From Tetrahymena thermophila SB210 (taxonomy: Eukaryota > Ciliophora > Oligohymenophorea > Hymenostomatida > Tetrahymenidae): DNA of 64,000 nt. Under the pieces are notes generated by a model. The model did no database searches. It saw only the letters and a list, made by a program, of their open reading frames with translations, and had not been told where the DNA came from. Shown here in pieces: positions 1 through 12,370 of this stretch. A program made the position numbers and the translations under genes. The number at the start of each line of letters is the position of its first letter. Position 1 is the stretch's first letter. The stretch covers positions 434,001 through 498,000 of the forward strand of contig NW_002476507.1 of assembly GCF_000189635.1 (NCBI RefSeq), in the 5' to 3' direction.

Positions 1-511
1 TGTAAATTTATTTGAATAATGATTATAAATTAATATAAGCTGAATCATCAGCGTAGCAATTTGTTGTACAAGAAGAAGGTTTTATTTTAAACGCAGAAGA
101 AAACGTAATTATTTTCATTATACCATGTATTACACTATCTACCATTTTTTTGAAAGTAAAGTTATTGTTAAGCTAAGCGTTTGCTAGGTTACAGAAATAA
201 ATAGTTCCATCAAATGGCAATGTACTTGCACCCGTAATAGTAAATGGCATTTAATTAACACATTTAGTAGTATCCGAATTATTTATATTAATTAATACAT
301 CATAATTTGCTGCTTATTAATTCATTATTAATAGATTCTAAAAAAAGATTATTGCTGAGTTGACTATATCTTATTATGTTTAAGGTATAGTAGTAGCAGG
401 AGTAGCAGGTTAAAATTTTATTTTTATAGGACCAGGCGATGGTGATAATTAGAATGATGATGATATTTAATACAATATTATAAAGGCTAATAACAGGCAA
501 TAGTTTATCAT
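1..511 (-). CDS. Secreted or membrane-anchored protein, 3' end beyond window
   Basis: Read with TAA/TAG as Gln, the minus strand is open from an ATG at 511 to the window edge (170 codons, no TGA). It begins with a clear signal peptide (MINYCLLLAFIILYQISSS), then a Ser/Pro/Thr-rich stretch, then a region with spaced cysteines (KCVNQ, YFCN, SSCTTNCYADD). This layout fits an extracellular ciliate surface or secreted protein. Immobilisation-antigen-like proteins have similar spaced cysteines, but I see no diagnostic repeat, so I give no family. Whether it ends in a GPI or transmembrane anchor lies outside the window. The start is the first ATG, directly before the hydrophobic segment. It is divergent from the Argonaute gene, with 929 bp between the two starts. 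Confidence 0.75.
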
Positions 512-1440
512 TTTAAAAATTTTCTATCTTATTTATCTAAATTAGGCTTTACTTTTTTATATAAGAATATTATTGTTTCAAAGTTGTGGAAAAAACTAGA
601 TTAATGAAAAACATACAAAAATCAAATTAGATAAGAATGCATGCATACAAATTAATCTAAAATAAAATAAATAAAGAATTATTTTAATACCCAAAGTATA
701 TGGTTGATATTATAAATCCAATAGTAAAAATAGATTAAAGATATTTATTTATCAAAAAGCAACTCCACAAAAATAATATTTAAGAAAAATTTATGTTGAT
801 CATTCTTTACTGCCTATTTGTTTATTTGTTTAATATATATTATGTTTAAATATAAATAAAATGAGCTTTAAAATTGTTTTTACAAAATTTTTAAAAAGAA
901 AAAAAAATTTCAAAAAAATGTAAAATAAATTGTAAAGAAAAAAGTTTTATTAATGAATTTATGAGGCACTTTTTATATATAGATTATTAATTAATTAATT
1001 ATTTAATTTTTAATAAGATTCTCCAAATTATTAATATTTATTTTACTGATAACTCTAACAAAATAAACACACTATTTAGTTTTATTATCGTATTTAAATA
1101 TGCAAATTGATTCTTATTAACATATTATTATACTTATTAGATATAACGTTAAAATTATTTTTATACTGTCTAATATGTTTAATGCTAATCTTGTGCGATC
1201 AATTAAACAATAAATATTTCGAAATATTAACAAAAATCATACTTATAATTAATTTTATTTTGTCTTTTATTGATTTAAATAACCCTCCCTTTGAAGAGAA
1301 AATTATTAAAATAAACTAGAGTGTTTTTTTACATTTAAAAATCAGCACTTGAGTCAGATTTTTATAAATAATTAATTAATAAAAAACTATTTCATAAAAA
1401 TTGTTTTAATCTTAAGTAAAAAATAATCTCTAAATTCGAT
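512..1440. other. Divergent intergenic region
   Basis: Very AT-rich spacer between two divergently transcribed genes, so it probably holds both promoters. A TAA-free stretch on the plus strand near 1107-1319 has only hydrophobic, low-information codons and is not a convincing gene. No other structure is seen. Confidence 0.6.
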
Positions 1441-4073
1441 ATGAGTTTTAACGATAATAGTAATACTTTGGTTACTAATCATTACAAAATTAAAATTAAT
1501 AATATAAAGATTAATTGCTATGAATTTTAGACTTAGCCTCCTATTGATCCTCTTTTGCTTAACCGTAAGTCAAGATACATCTCAAGAGTTTTCAACAAAA
1601 AGATAAAAGAAATATTTAGTACCTTTATTATTGGGTCTTAACTTATTTACTCTCCTATTGATTTGCATAATAAAGTCAGTCTTGGAACCTTTGATTTTGT
1701 ATCCCCTAAGACTGATGGGTGTGAGTCCTTCACTTAAGAGCTTGAAGTTTTCTTAGTAAAGAAAAAAGATATTGTTGGATAATAGCTTGAAGAGGAAAAT
1801 AAAGAACTTCAAAATATATTGGGATAGCTAATGAGAAACTTCTAAAATAACACTAAAGGGTTTTAATAGCTTGGTGCTACTAAGAGGTTTGCTATGAATG
1901 TTATAAAAAATATCTCTAATGGCCTTGAAGCAGTTCTCGGAGTTGAAACTTTCTTCAAATTTAGTCCTCAAACAGGATTTTAACTTTCAGTAGATTACTG
2001 TATCAAAGTTATTAACAACACATCTGTTTATGATTTCTTAAAAAAATCTATGTCTTAAGGAGCAGATAGTATCCAAGAAAAAATGTAAAACTGTGTAATC
2101 AATTATTATTTCTTGATTTTATTTTTTACATTAATTAAAAATTTTATTTAAACAGGTAGTTATTAGTAATTATGGAGATAAAAAATTGTACAAGGTTAAT
2201 GGAGTAGCGTTTGATTTAAATCCTAATTCTTTCTTTGAAATGAGGGATCCTAATGAATCTACTGGTAAAAAGAAAATATCATTCGTTTAATACTATGAGC
2301 TCGTCCATAACATCAGAATTAGAGATAATAGATAGCCTCTTCTTATAGTTGAAAAGAAAAGAAGATAAAATAAAAGAGCTAATTAAGAAGGAAAACCATA
2401 ATAAGAAACTCCTAAAATCTATTTAATACCAGAGTTATGCTAAATGACTGGCATTCCTGATGAACTTCAAAATGACTTTATGCTCAAGAAAGCTATAACA
2501 CAAGTTTCCTAGCCCAAACCTTAAGAGAGATCTTAGCACTGTGGAAATTATGTCTCAGCTCTAATACACTAAAACTAAAAGGCTCTAAGTGAATGGGGCA
2601 TTTAACTAAGCTAAAATGACCCTGTTAAAGCTCGTTATCAAGTTATCCAACCAGGATGTATTCTTATGAATTAAAATAGAGAAATTAACATTTATGGAGA
2701 AAAATAACTAGATAGAAAAATTTAAGATAGAATGTACCAGCCTTGCTACCTCAAGAAGGTATTTTTTATTTTTAATTTTTTTTAATAATTTTTCAAACAC
2801 AAGAAAATTTTTTATTTATTTTTTACATTTTATTTATAATAATATTATTTAAAAGTGGTGTGCCATTTGTCACAAATCTGATCAATAATTGGCTGGCTAG
2901 TTCATGTCAACACTGAAGAATAGAATGCAAGCTCATGGGATAGGATATAATGAACCTAATTATTTTACTGTTGAAGGTTAATCACAAGATGAACTCAAAA
3001 GGCTTATCGATTCATTCCCACCTGATGTTGATTTTATTGTATTTATATTGCAAGGAGCCAAAGGAAAAGGCAAAAATTATTAGTACCTAAAATCTTTTTT
3101 GTTAAAAGAAAAACCTATTCCTAGCTAGATGATTCTTTAAGGTACTATCAAGAGCAGTAAAGATGGTTGCTAAGTTATTTGTAACAAGATATGCAATCAA
3201 ATATGTATTAAAGTTGGAGGAATACCTTACATCATCAAAGATCTTCCATTTAGTAATCTTCCTACTATGCTTGTTGGTATAGATTACATCCGCAAAGAAA
3301 ACTAAAAATCAGTTTATTCATTTGTAAAATTTTTTTTTTCATCTATTCATTAAAAGAAAAAAATAAATTATTAATTAATTACTTTAACTTTACTAATTAA
3401 GGTTGCTTCAGTTGACAGTACATTCTGTAAATTTTTTTCAGGTGCTTAACTTTTAGACGCTTAAGACTAAAATAACAAATTTGTTGACAAGCTTTTGCAA
3501 GCAAGTCTTACTTAATTTAAATAAAAAAATGGAATACTGCCTTAACGTGTTATAATTTATAGATAAGCTGCTAACAATATATTGAACGAGCCTCTAAAGG
3601 AAGAAATTGCAATCATGAAAAAATGCCTATCAGAAATGGAAATGTCTTAATGCAAGATCCACATAGTTGGTGTTAACAGTAGTGATAAGACTAAATTTTT
3701 CAATGAAGATTACTCTAATCCAGCTTAAGGAACTGTCATTAGTTAAGATGTAGTATCATCGTAAGGAGATTTCTTCTTGGTGTCTCAAAGATCTATGCAA
3801 GGAACTGCATAACCTATGATGTACAAAGAGATTTACAGTGATTATGAAGGTATGGAATTAGAATAAATAAGGACTTAACTTCATACCTTGACCTATAGGA
3901 TGAGTTATCTTTTCTACAATTTCACTGGAGCAATCAAGATACCAAGCATCTTGAAGTATGCTGAATAGTAAACTAAATTCATGAAAAACAACTTTGAGAA
4001 CTTGAATAAGATGGACCCTCAAACACTCCTCAGCTAGAAGATGTGTGATAAGAATTCTACATTCTATATTTGA
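1441..4073 (+). CDS. Argonaute/Piwi-family protein with degenerate catalytic residues
   Basis: Four exons (1441-2094, 2156-2758, 2856-3323, 3402-4073) join in phase to give 798 aa, the usual size for a Tetrahymena Twi protein. The N-terminal and PAZ region lies in exons 1-2, MID in exons 2-3 and PIWI in exons 3-4. Landmarks are VGIDYIR (D562), IIYRQAANN (about 630) and a C-terminal block with LTYRMSYLFYNFTGAIKIP before KYAEQQ (about 763). In slicing Argonautes the last two blocks read YRD and YAH. Here Asp is Gln and His is Glu, so only the first Asp of the catalytic set remains. Family proteins bind small RNAs of about 21-33 nt. This one probably guides without cutting. It is recognised as Piwi-clade by sequence; I do not assign a TWI number. 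Confidence 0.92.
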
Positions 4074-4745
4074 CTGCAATTATAAAATAAAATAATTAAA
4101 AAGATGATATTTAATTACAATTAATAATTAATATTTTGTATTAATATTTATGTTTCTATGCACTTATGTAATTAATTTATCATTTTTTTAATTAAAATAA
4201 TTCTCATTTAATATTTTTAAAAATCAATAAAATATTTGTTTCTCCTTACTTAAGTTAGATAAAGAAAAATAATTAATTATTTTTAATTAATTATAATAAG
4301 AAAAACTAAAATCTCCATAAATTGCTAACACTATTTCAGAAAAGTAATTCATTTCATTCATAATTATAAGAAAACAGAAAAGAAATTATATGAACTTTAC
4401 ACGTAAATATATGTCAAAATCTCCAGATTTGAGGCATTTCAATAGCTAGCTATGTAAGAAAAATAAAATCAAAATACCTAAAGAGCATTCATTTTTTAAC
4501 ATTATTTTTTATCATGTTTTGAAATAAGTATAAGGAAATCTATTTATTTATATTTTCATATTAAATTTGATAAGGTAGCATCGATTAATTAATTAAGTGC
4601 TTTCTGCTTTTATTCATATTAAATTAATTGATTAATTAAAAACAAAAAACCAACAAAAATTAAAATAGTGAAAAAATTAATATTAAGTTTAAGTAAATAA
4701 ATAAATAAGTAAGTAAGTATAGTATAAATAGGTTGATAAAATAAA
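4074..4745. other. Intergenic region
   Basis: AT-rich spacer between two plus-strand genes. Just before the next start there is a short run of TAAA/TAAG-type tetranucleotides (about 4690-4720), probably 5' UTR. Nothing else is recognised. Confidence 0.55.
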
Positions 4746-7700
4746 ATGGATGACTAAAAAAAAGTAGATAATGTTGTGAAGATATTTGCAGAAAGCTTGA
4801 AAGAGTCTAAAGATTTTCCAGATAGTAAAATAGATAATGTTGCAAGAAGCATAGTTTAAGTTTTATCTCAACTATACGATCCTTCAAAAAAAGAATTTCG
4901 TGATAAAGTAAATGTTTTAAAAATGAAATTAAAAGGATCTAGAAATAATAGTGCTAGGCTTGCACTTTTATAAGATAAAATATAACCTGCAGATTTTGTA
5001 AACTTACCCTAAGAAAAGCATAATTAAGAATATTTTGACTCCTTAATTTCTAGCAATGATAGCTAATCTAAACCTGCACCAACATAAGCTCCACCTACTA
5101 GAGTTAATAATTAGGCAATCTCAAACTAAATAAGAGGAAATGCACCACCTCCTAGAGGTATTAGTCGTCCAGGAGGAGCCAGAGTCATGCCTCCTCAGCC
5201 AAACAGTTTCAGGCCTGTTATATAATAGAGCTAAGAACAAAGTGCTGATATTTAAAATGAACAAAATAATAATGAAGAAATTTAAAATTTATAAAAAGAT
5301 AACATTGAAGAAAATAATGATGCAGAATAAAAATAAATAACTCCAAATGCAAGCTAGTAAGCAAAAGAACTATCATAGTAACCTCCAAAATAAAACCAAG
5401 ATAATGCTTAATAGATAAAAAAAGTGACTGCTAATTAAAACATTAAAGCTGAAGAAACACCTGAAAAGGTTTAAACACAGCAATCTAAAGTGAATAAATA
5501 ACAGCCTTAAATTCCAACTTAATAGTTAAAATAAGTCAATCAGTAAGCAGATAAGCCTTAGATACAGTAATTAGCTTAGCAATAATAACAGGAAGAAGGT
5601 GAAGAAAAAGATTAAGAAGAATAGTAGCAATAATAATAGAATTTGTAAGCTCCTCCTCCTATAGCTAGAGGACCAAATCCTATAGCAGGAAGAACTATTC
5701 CTTAAAACCAATAAAGCAGACTAAAATAGTTACCTGGTTAAAAGAAGGTTCAATAATAGTAAGTTATTGATGAAGATTAAAAAAAATCTGAACAAGTTAA
5801 ATTACCACCAGTGGGAAATTAACTGTAAGAAGAATAAAAACCCGATACTAAATTATAGCCTACTTAAAAGACTGTTTAGATATAAGAAAAATAAAACAAT
5901 TCTTCCCAACAATAACCAATAAAGAACCTTCCTACCAAGTAAAATGAAGACATTTCGAAATAATCCTAAAAGAGTTAATAACCTTAATCTTCTTCACAAA
6001 CTCAACCACCAGTTGTTTAAACTTAAGATATCAATAAACAAGCTGCTGACACATTAAAGGCTAAGCAATAATAAAATGCAAAAAATAATTTATAAAATAA
6101 CCAAAGTATTCCTCCTAAGCAAGCTAATCAAGCACCTATTTAATAAACTAAGCAATAATAAATTAACTAACAATCAAACTAATTATAAAGTATGCAAAAT
6201 TAATAAAGAGCTATTAATTAACCTCAATAATCTATACCTACAAATACTTAGTAGTAAAAATTATTATTATAACAAAATCAATAGTAAGTTTAATAGTAAG
6301 AAAGCTATAGTGATGAAGAAGGGGAGTGTGAAGACGCACATGTTAGCTAGCTAAAATCTCAATTGGACGATTTTAAAAGAACAAAATAACAGCTGGAAGC
6401 AGAATATTATGATGAATAGGTTCTAGATAACTTATCAAATGAAGATGATTATTCATAATATGATGATGATGAGTCTTATGAAGATCCTAATAAGCCTAGA
6501 AGTGATGATAGGAAAAATAATCAAGAAGATTAGTATAGTGACGAGTATGAGGTATAGTAAAAGCAAGTATCACCCTAAAAGCAAGCTGAGAATTAAAAAT
6601 AAACAGTAAAATAAGTCGAAGCTACTAAGGATTCAAAGGAAAGTAATGTGAAACAGAAATCCTATTAAGAAAACTAAAAACAGGACAGGACTCACGAGTA
6701 CTAATTGCACTAGCAAATTGAAAACTAAAAACTATAAGAAGAATTGTAAAAGAAATAGGCTCAGGTTTCAGACACTCAACTCCCTAAAGCTTCTCAAAAA
6801 GCAAATAATCCTACTCACAATTCCGCTTAAATTTAATAATAAAATACAAATCATTAAATAGACACACATTTTACTACTTCTTAGTCTAGTAAATAGACTT
6901 AAAGTAAATAAAAATTAGAAGAAATGTCGGATTTTGAAAAAATTGAATTTAATCCAGCTTTAAGAAATGAAGAATTTGATGATTAAAACGAAGAAGATGT
7001 GATACACCACATACAAAACGATTAGAAAAATCATAATTTTGATTAAAAGAATGGAGGATTTGCTAATCCATTCCAAATACAGGTACCTTAAAAGTCTCAT
7101 TAAAGGACATTAAGCAGTGTTGTTGTAAAATAAGAAGACTAAGAAAGTATAGATAGATTGAAAAACGTTTAAGTTCCTGTCCGCTAAAGTGTTTCTCCAA
7201 AAGCTAATGTAATTAAAAGTGGCTCTAAAAAAATAGTCAAAGGACCTGATGGCGAATAAATTGAAGTTACAAATAGTGATAATGAAGATTTCGCTAGCGA
7301 TAACATGCAAAATATATTGTAAGGTCTCACAGACTAAGAGTAAAGTAAGAAAGGCACAGATAAAGAATCTACAGATGAATTACAGGGAGAAGAATAGGAA
7401 AGAGAAGATGAGCTTCTTGAAGGTGAAGAATAAAAGCTTTACTAAGATGAGATTAATGTAGATGTTGACATACCTGCTGATTTCTCATAAGCTTCTGAAA
7501 AAAAATAAAATTAATTATTAAAGAATTCTCCACTCAAAGAAACGTTTGAAGAAAATGAGAGCACAAAATAATAAAAGTCTCGCAAAGAATCAACAAAGAG
7601 TGAAAGCTAACGCATAAATCAAAAGTTACAATAGTAATATGAAGACGATTTAGATACAAATAATGCAAAGGATCTTTCAGGAGAATATGAGAGTGATGGT

Positions 7701-9437
7701 GAGTTAAAAATATAAAATTACTCTTCTTCATAAAACGCTAGACTTTAAGAAGAAAATAAGTAATTAAAGGCTAAACTCCGCCAAATACTTTAAGATCAAT
7801 CAAAGAGAGAAGAATTGAATAAGAGAGCATTGATAGAGAAAGACAAAAAAAATAAACTCTTAGAATCATAAGTTAAAGAAACTTAAGATGAAATTTTTAT
7901 AATTAAGCAGTATCTTGATTAAATAATTGAAGAAAACTTAAAGTAAAAATAATAATACGAAGAAATAAAACTCTCCTTCGGTTAGAATGAGCATTAACTT
8001 AGAGAGGAACTTAGCTAACTAAAGTAAAAAATTAAAGTTGAATATACAAATGAAATTCAATAGCTTCGCAGTGTTAACCAAGTTTTAATTTAAAACAATG
8101 AACATCTTTAAAGTGCATTAGATAGTTTAGCTAGCGATTTAGAATAAAAAGACTTGATTATTTAAAAACTAACCCTCCATTCTTCTGAGTAAGTTAATAG
8201 AAGCTATCAAAATATTAATTCAAAAAGCTTAAATTATTCCTCAGCTAATACTGTATAACCTCCTCAGCAAATTATACAACAAAAAGCTTAGCCAAGTTCC
8301 TACATACAATAATAGCAATTATAGCCAGCTTAAATTTCACCTTAACAAATTAATTCAATAAACTACCCTTAGCAAAAATAAACTGAAGAATAAATAGAAT
8401 AATAACCTATTTAGAATGAAGAGTAAGAGGAAGAAAATAATCATGAAGAGATTGAAATGAATGCTTAAGCTGAACTTGAAATAGATTTGCAATAACATCC
8501 TGACAATGAAAACGATGTAGACAATAATGATGGAATTGATGAATAAGAGCATGAAAACATTGATAAAGAAACAGCTGGATTAAAGAATTATGAGGAAGAA
8601 GAGGAAGGAGTTCATAACCATTAATTAAATGAAGATGAAGGAGATGATAGGCAAGAAGGTAAGCACGAAGAAGACATCCAAGATCATAGATATGATGATT
8701 TAGACTAAAATGCTTAATAAATATAAGTTTAAGAGCAAATTAGTTAATCAAGCCCTGTTTATCACCATATCTCTGAAAATTAGAATTTGTAATAATATGA
8801 TGATGCAGAAAATTTCTTTAATTAGTTGTTACCTGGTACTAAATAGTAAACTCCTATCCTTGAGCCATCTCCTGTCTAATAACAAGAAGTAAATAAAAAT
8901 ATAACTAATTAGTCTGGAGCTAGTGCTACTAATAATTAAACCAAAAGCGTAAATAAAAAAAGTAATAGTAATGTCAATCCTAGCTCAAAGAATCAAAGAC
9001 AACTGCCTCCTAATAAAAAAGATAGCCTATCAGAATAAATTGTAAATCTAGGTGGTATTATAGGAGATGATATCCACAATTAATCAAACTCTAACTTCTT
9101 TGATATTAATTCTATTCCTAATGTACCAACAACTAGTGAATTAAGAAGCTCTCATAACAATAAAATTTCTAATTAAAAATAAATAAAAAATTAGATTGAC
9201 TTGAATCCTGCTGAAAATACCTTCTTCTCTACCGAAAATGATTTTTTCAATACAGTTACAAGTGATAAATTCAATACAAGCAATATTTCAGCCATACCCA
9301 ATCCATTTAATAGTAATAACTTCTTTAATAACAATTTTAGTAATCCATTCTAGGAACCCTAGTCAAACAAAGCTAAAAACTCTAAGTAAACAGGATAAAA
9401 AAGAGTTAGAAATACTGGAGGAAATTTATTCTCATGA
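4746..9437 (+). CDS. Giant Q-rich protein with N-terminal TFIIS central-type domain
   Basis: One uninterrupted ciliate-code frame of 1,563 codons (ATG 4746, TGA 9435-9437). Residues about 1-95 match the TFIIS central (TFS2M) domain pattern, including FRDKVNVLKMKLKGSR, then a charged helix and PADFVNL. This domain occurs in TFIIS and in the Bye1, PHF3 and DIDO proteins that bind RNA polymerase II. The rest is low-complexity Q/E/D/N/P sequence with acidic patches, broken by a coiled coil at about residues 1000-1140 that starts ARLQEENKQLKAKL. The C-terminus carries NPF motifs (IPNPF, SNPF). I see no zinc ribbon, PHD finger or SPOC domain, so it is not a TFIIS elongation factor itself. A nuclear, polymerase-associated scaffold is the inference; the domain call is by motif only. 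Confidence 0.8.
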
Positions 9438-9843
9438 AACATTTTAATTTAATATTTAATTGAATTAATATTAAAATTGATAAGCTTTAGATTGTTTTAA
9501 ATCTATAATTTACATTTCTATCTCTTAAATATGTCGAATTCTTTTTTTTATGAATAAAAATAATTATTTTAACACTTTAAAATTTTTTAATCTTTAAATA
9601 TTTTATACATTCATAATCCAACATAAAATGTTTTATTTTTTTTATAGATTTACTTTCAAGATAACATATGTAAAAAGAATAAATTAAAAATAAAAATAAA
9701 ACAATAAAAGAATACTCTAATTGTGAATAATAAAAGAAAATACCATTTTCTCTTTAAAGAATTAATCATATTTAAAATTTTTATTACAAGATTATATATA
9801 CTTTATGTATATCAGATTTACATTTCATTTTATATAATTAATA
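9438..9843. other. Convergent intergenic region
   Basis: AT-rich spacer between two converging genes, so it should hold both 3' UTRs and polyadenylation sites. Nothing specific is recognised. Confidence 0.6.
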
Positions 9844-10809
9844 TCAATTATGCTTTTTGTGAAACTTTGACTCACCATCCTATCTTTCCTTTAGCATTTT
9901 CTTACTTGTAAAATTACAAAAAATGAAATTGAATATAGAGTAAGGAATAAGTCTTAAAATGCTGTTAAAAATTTTATGACGAGTAGCTCCATCTGTTTGA
10001 TAGTACCTACCTAAATCCTCAAAAGAGCCTTCAGCACATCCCTAAGGAGTAGCAACTGATAAGCTTGGTTTTTTATTAAAAATAAGAGTAGTTGAAACCT
10101 CTCCAGGGGTAATATGCAAAATATCTAAATTAGGATATTCATTTTATATGTTTAGTGAGAAAGATTTAATTAACGCCTTTGTAGAACCATATACTTAGAA
10201 ATATTTAATAGGCTCAAAACCTGAAAAAGAACCTGTAAACATTATTCCTCCTTTTTATGGGCGAGAATTAATTTTCTCTGCAAAGAGTTTGGTCATCATA
10301 ATCTACGAATATGTATTGATTTGAATTAAATCTAAGATCAACTTATCATCAATATCTTTTAAAGGAGAAAATTTATCAATGCCTACATTATTCACTAAAA
10401 TAGAAACATCATAGTCTTTTGTTTTCTCAGCTATTACTTCAAAAAATCCTTTTTCATAGGCTTTTGAGAAGTCTGCTTAGACTAAAACAATATCTAATCC
10501 GCTATATAATTTATGTATTTCTTATTTAGTAGCTTCTAATTTTTCCATGTTTCTTGAAACAAGAATTAAATTGAAACCTCTCTTAGCAGCTGATATTGCC
10601 AATTGTTTTCCAATACCATCAGTAGCACCAGTGACTAGCGCATATGAATTTTGTCCATACTTCTTAATCAAATTATTTCTCATCTTTAAAGGTTATATTC
10701 TCCAAAGGAATCTTGCAAATTTAAGACATTTTATTCCTAAATATGTAAGACCAATAATCATGCTTGCATCTTATATTTATTTTGGAATATATTTTTAAAT
10801 TAATTCCAT
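9844..10809 (-). CDS. Short-chain dehydrogenase, HSD17B12 / 3-ketoacyl-CoA reductase type
   Basis: Single exon, 321 aa, ATG at 10809 and TGA at 9844-9846. An N-terminal hydrophobic helix precedes the Rossmann nucleotide motif TGATDGIG (residues 60-67). Then come NNVG, the catalytic Ser in TGSFSG and the catalytic YxxxK as YGSTK. The order and the [12 protein letters not shown] stretch match the membrane-bound HSD17B12/LET-767 group, which reduces 3-oxoacyl-CoA to 3-hydroxyacyl-CoA with NADPH in very-long-chain fatty acid elongation, or reduces steroid ketones. The last four residues, KKHN, form a KKxx ER-retrieval signal, fitting an ER membrane enzyme. The exact substrate cannot be told from sequence. 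A plus-strand reading near 10547-10798 is only a shadow of this gene. Confidence 0.9.
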
Positions 10810-12370
10810 TTTTTATGTAATATATCAGTCTATCTTTTTTTTAAGTATTAAATAATTTAATTAATTTTATTTTAATATGTAAAATAGGATTCTTAATTCA
10901 TTTGAGCTTCTATTTTGATTCAGCATTTAAAGATATTTATTTATAAATATCTGAAGAGGGAAAGTTAAGAAATTCTTTCAGATTTTTTCTAAAATTAAAA
11001 ATTAAACTAAATATCCATATTTATTTTATAAAAATAATTCTATATTTTTTGATAAGTATTAAAATAATTTATTTTAGAATTTATTATTTATTTTTTTGTT
11101 AAAATATTATAAATTTTTTTCTAATTATTTTTAACTTTTAAACTCTATTTATAGTAGATATTGATTTAATGATTTATAATTTTAATAAATCTAACGACTT
11201 TTAACTATTAGAAAAAAACAATATTATTCTTAAAATATTATTGAAATTATTATTTTTAAATAAAATTTTTCAAAAGGTTTCCCTTAAAATAAGTAAATGA
11301 ATTATAAAAAAATGAAAAAAATATTTTAAAAATTATAATTTTGTTAAATTTAATATTTGACTGTTATTAAATTTTTTGAAAAAGTGATATAGAGTTTAAT
11401 TTATTTATGATATTTTTATTAAGGAAATAAAAAAAAGAGCATATTTTATTCTTGAGATTAAAATTATTTTTTATCAATTTAAATTCTAGAAAAAACTTAA
11501 AATTTAATATAAATTTAAATTATTATTTTAAATTAAAGCCAACAAAATTTAATTTATATAAATTAAAAAAATATTAAGAATCTATCGAACTTAAATCTTT
11601 GCTGATAGCAGATTAAAAAGTAAATTAAATTCGAGCAAATCATAAATTGGTGAGACAAGCTAAGTTAGAATCTTTATTTTATGAAATTATGTTTTATTAT
11701 AAATGTACTTATTTTAATTTATTTTTATTCTTAAAACCTTTCTTTTTTATTTCACCATACTATAAATATTTTATATTATTCTTACATGGTCTTAGCAATT
11801 AATTATAAATACCATTTTTAAGACTAAAAAATTGAAATTTATTTCTAATGTGTTGTTTTAACAATAATTTGTAACTAAAAATTCAATTTGATAGAATTTG
11901 ATTTATGTTTGTATTAATCTTAGGATACTGAAACATTAAAGCATTTTTTTGTAATAATATCTCAGTTTTAAGTTTTCTATCTATAATTGATCTAATTATT
12001 TAATAAAAATCAAAGAATTGTATTTTTAAACAATCAAAATAAAAAGTTAACAAGCCAATAAACTAGTTCAGATTTCATTTTTAAGACGAGCGTAATATTA
12101 ATTTATATTATTTTAATTTCTTTGTTAAATACCAAGATGATGCTCATTTATAGAATCATTTATAATAATTGTAAAATTAAACTTTAATATCATTTAGTAT
12201 CTTTTTAGCATTTAAACATTTTTCATAATCTACTCATTTATTAAATGATAATATCTTGAGTATGAAAAATAATTTAGCAATAGATTTTAAATGAGAAAAC
12301 ATTATCCAAATGGATTCACATCAAAATTTTATTTTCTTATGAATTTTATTTCTTCAAAATACAACATAAG
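10810..12370. other. Intergenic region
   Basis: About 1.56 kb of AT-rich DNA upstream of two divergent genes. I checked both strands by eye for ciliate-code frames, tRNA B-box-like sequence and repeats and found nothing I can support. Confidence 0.55.

Noticed and set aside
1107-1319. Possible small hydrophobic protein on the plus strand.
   Set aside because: Only AT-rich hydrophobic codons, no homologue features, and it lies in a divergent promoter region.
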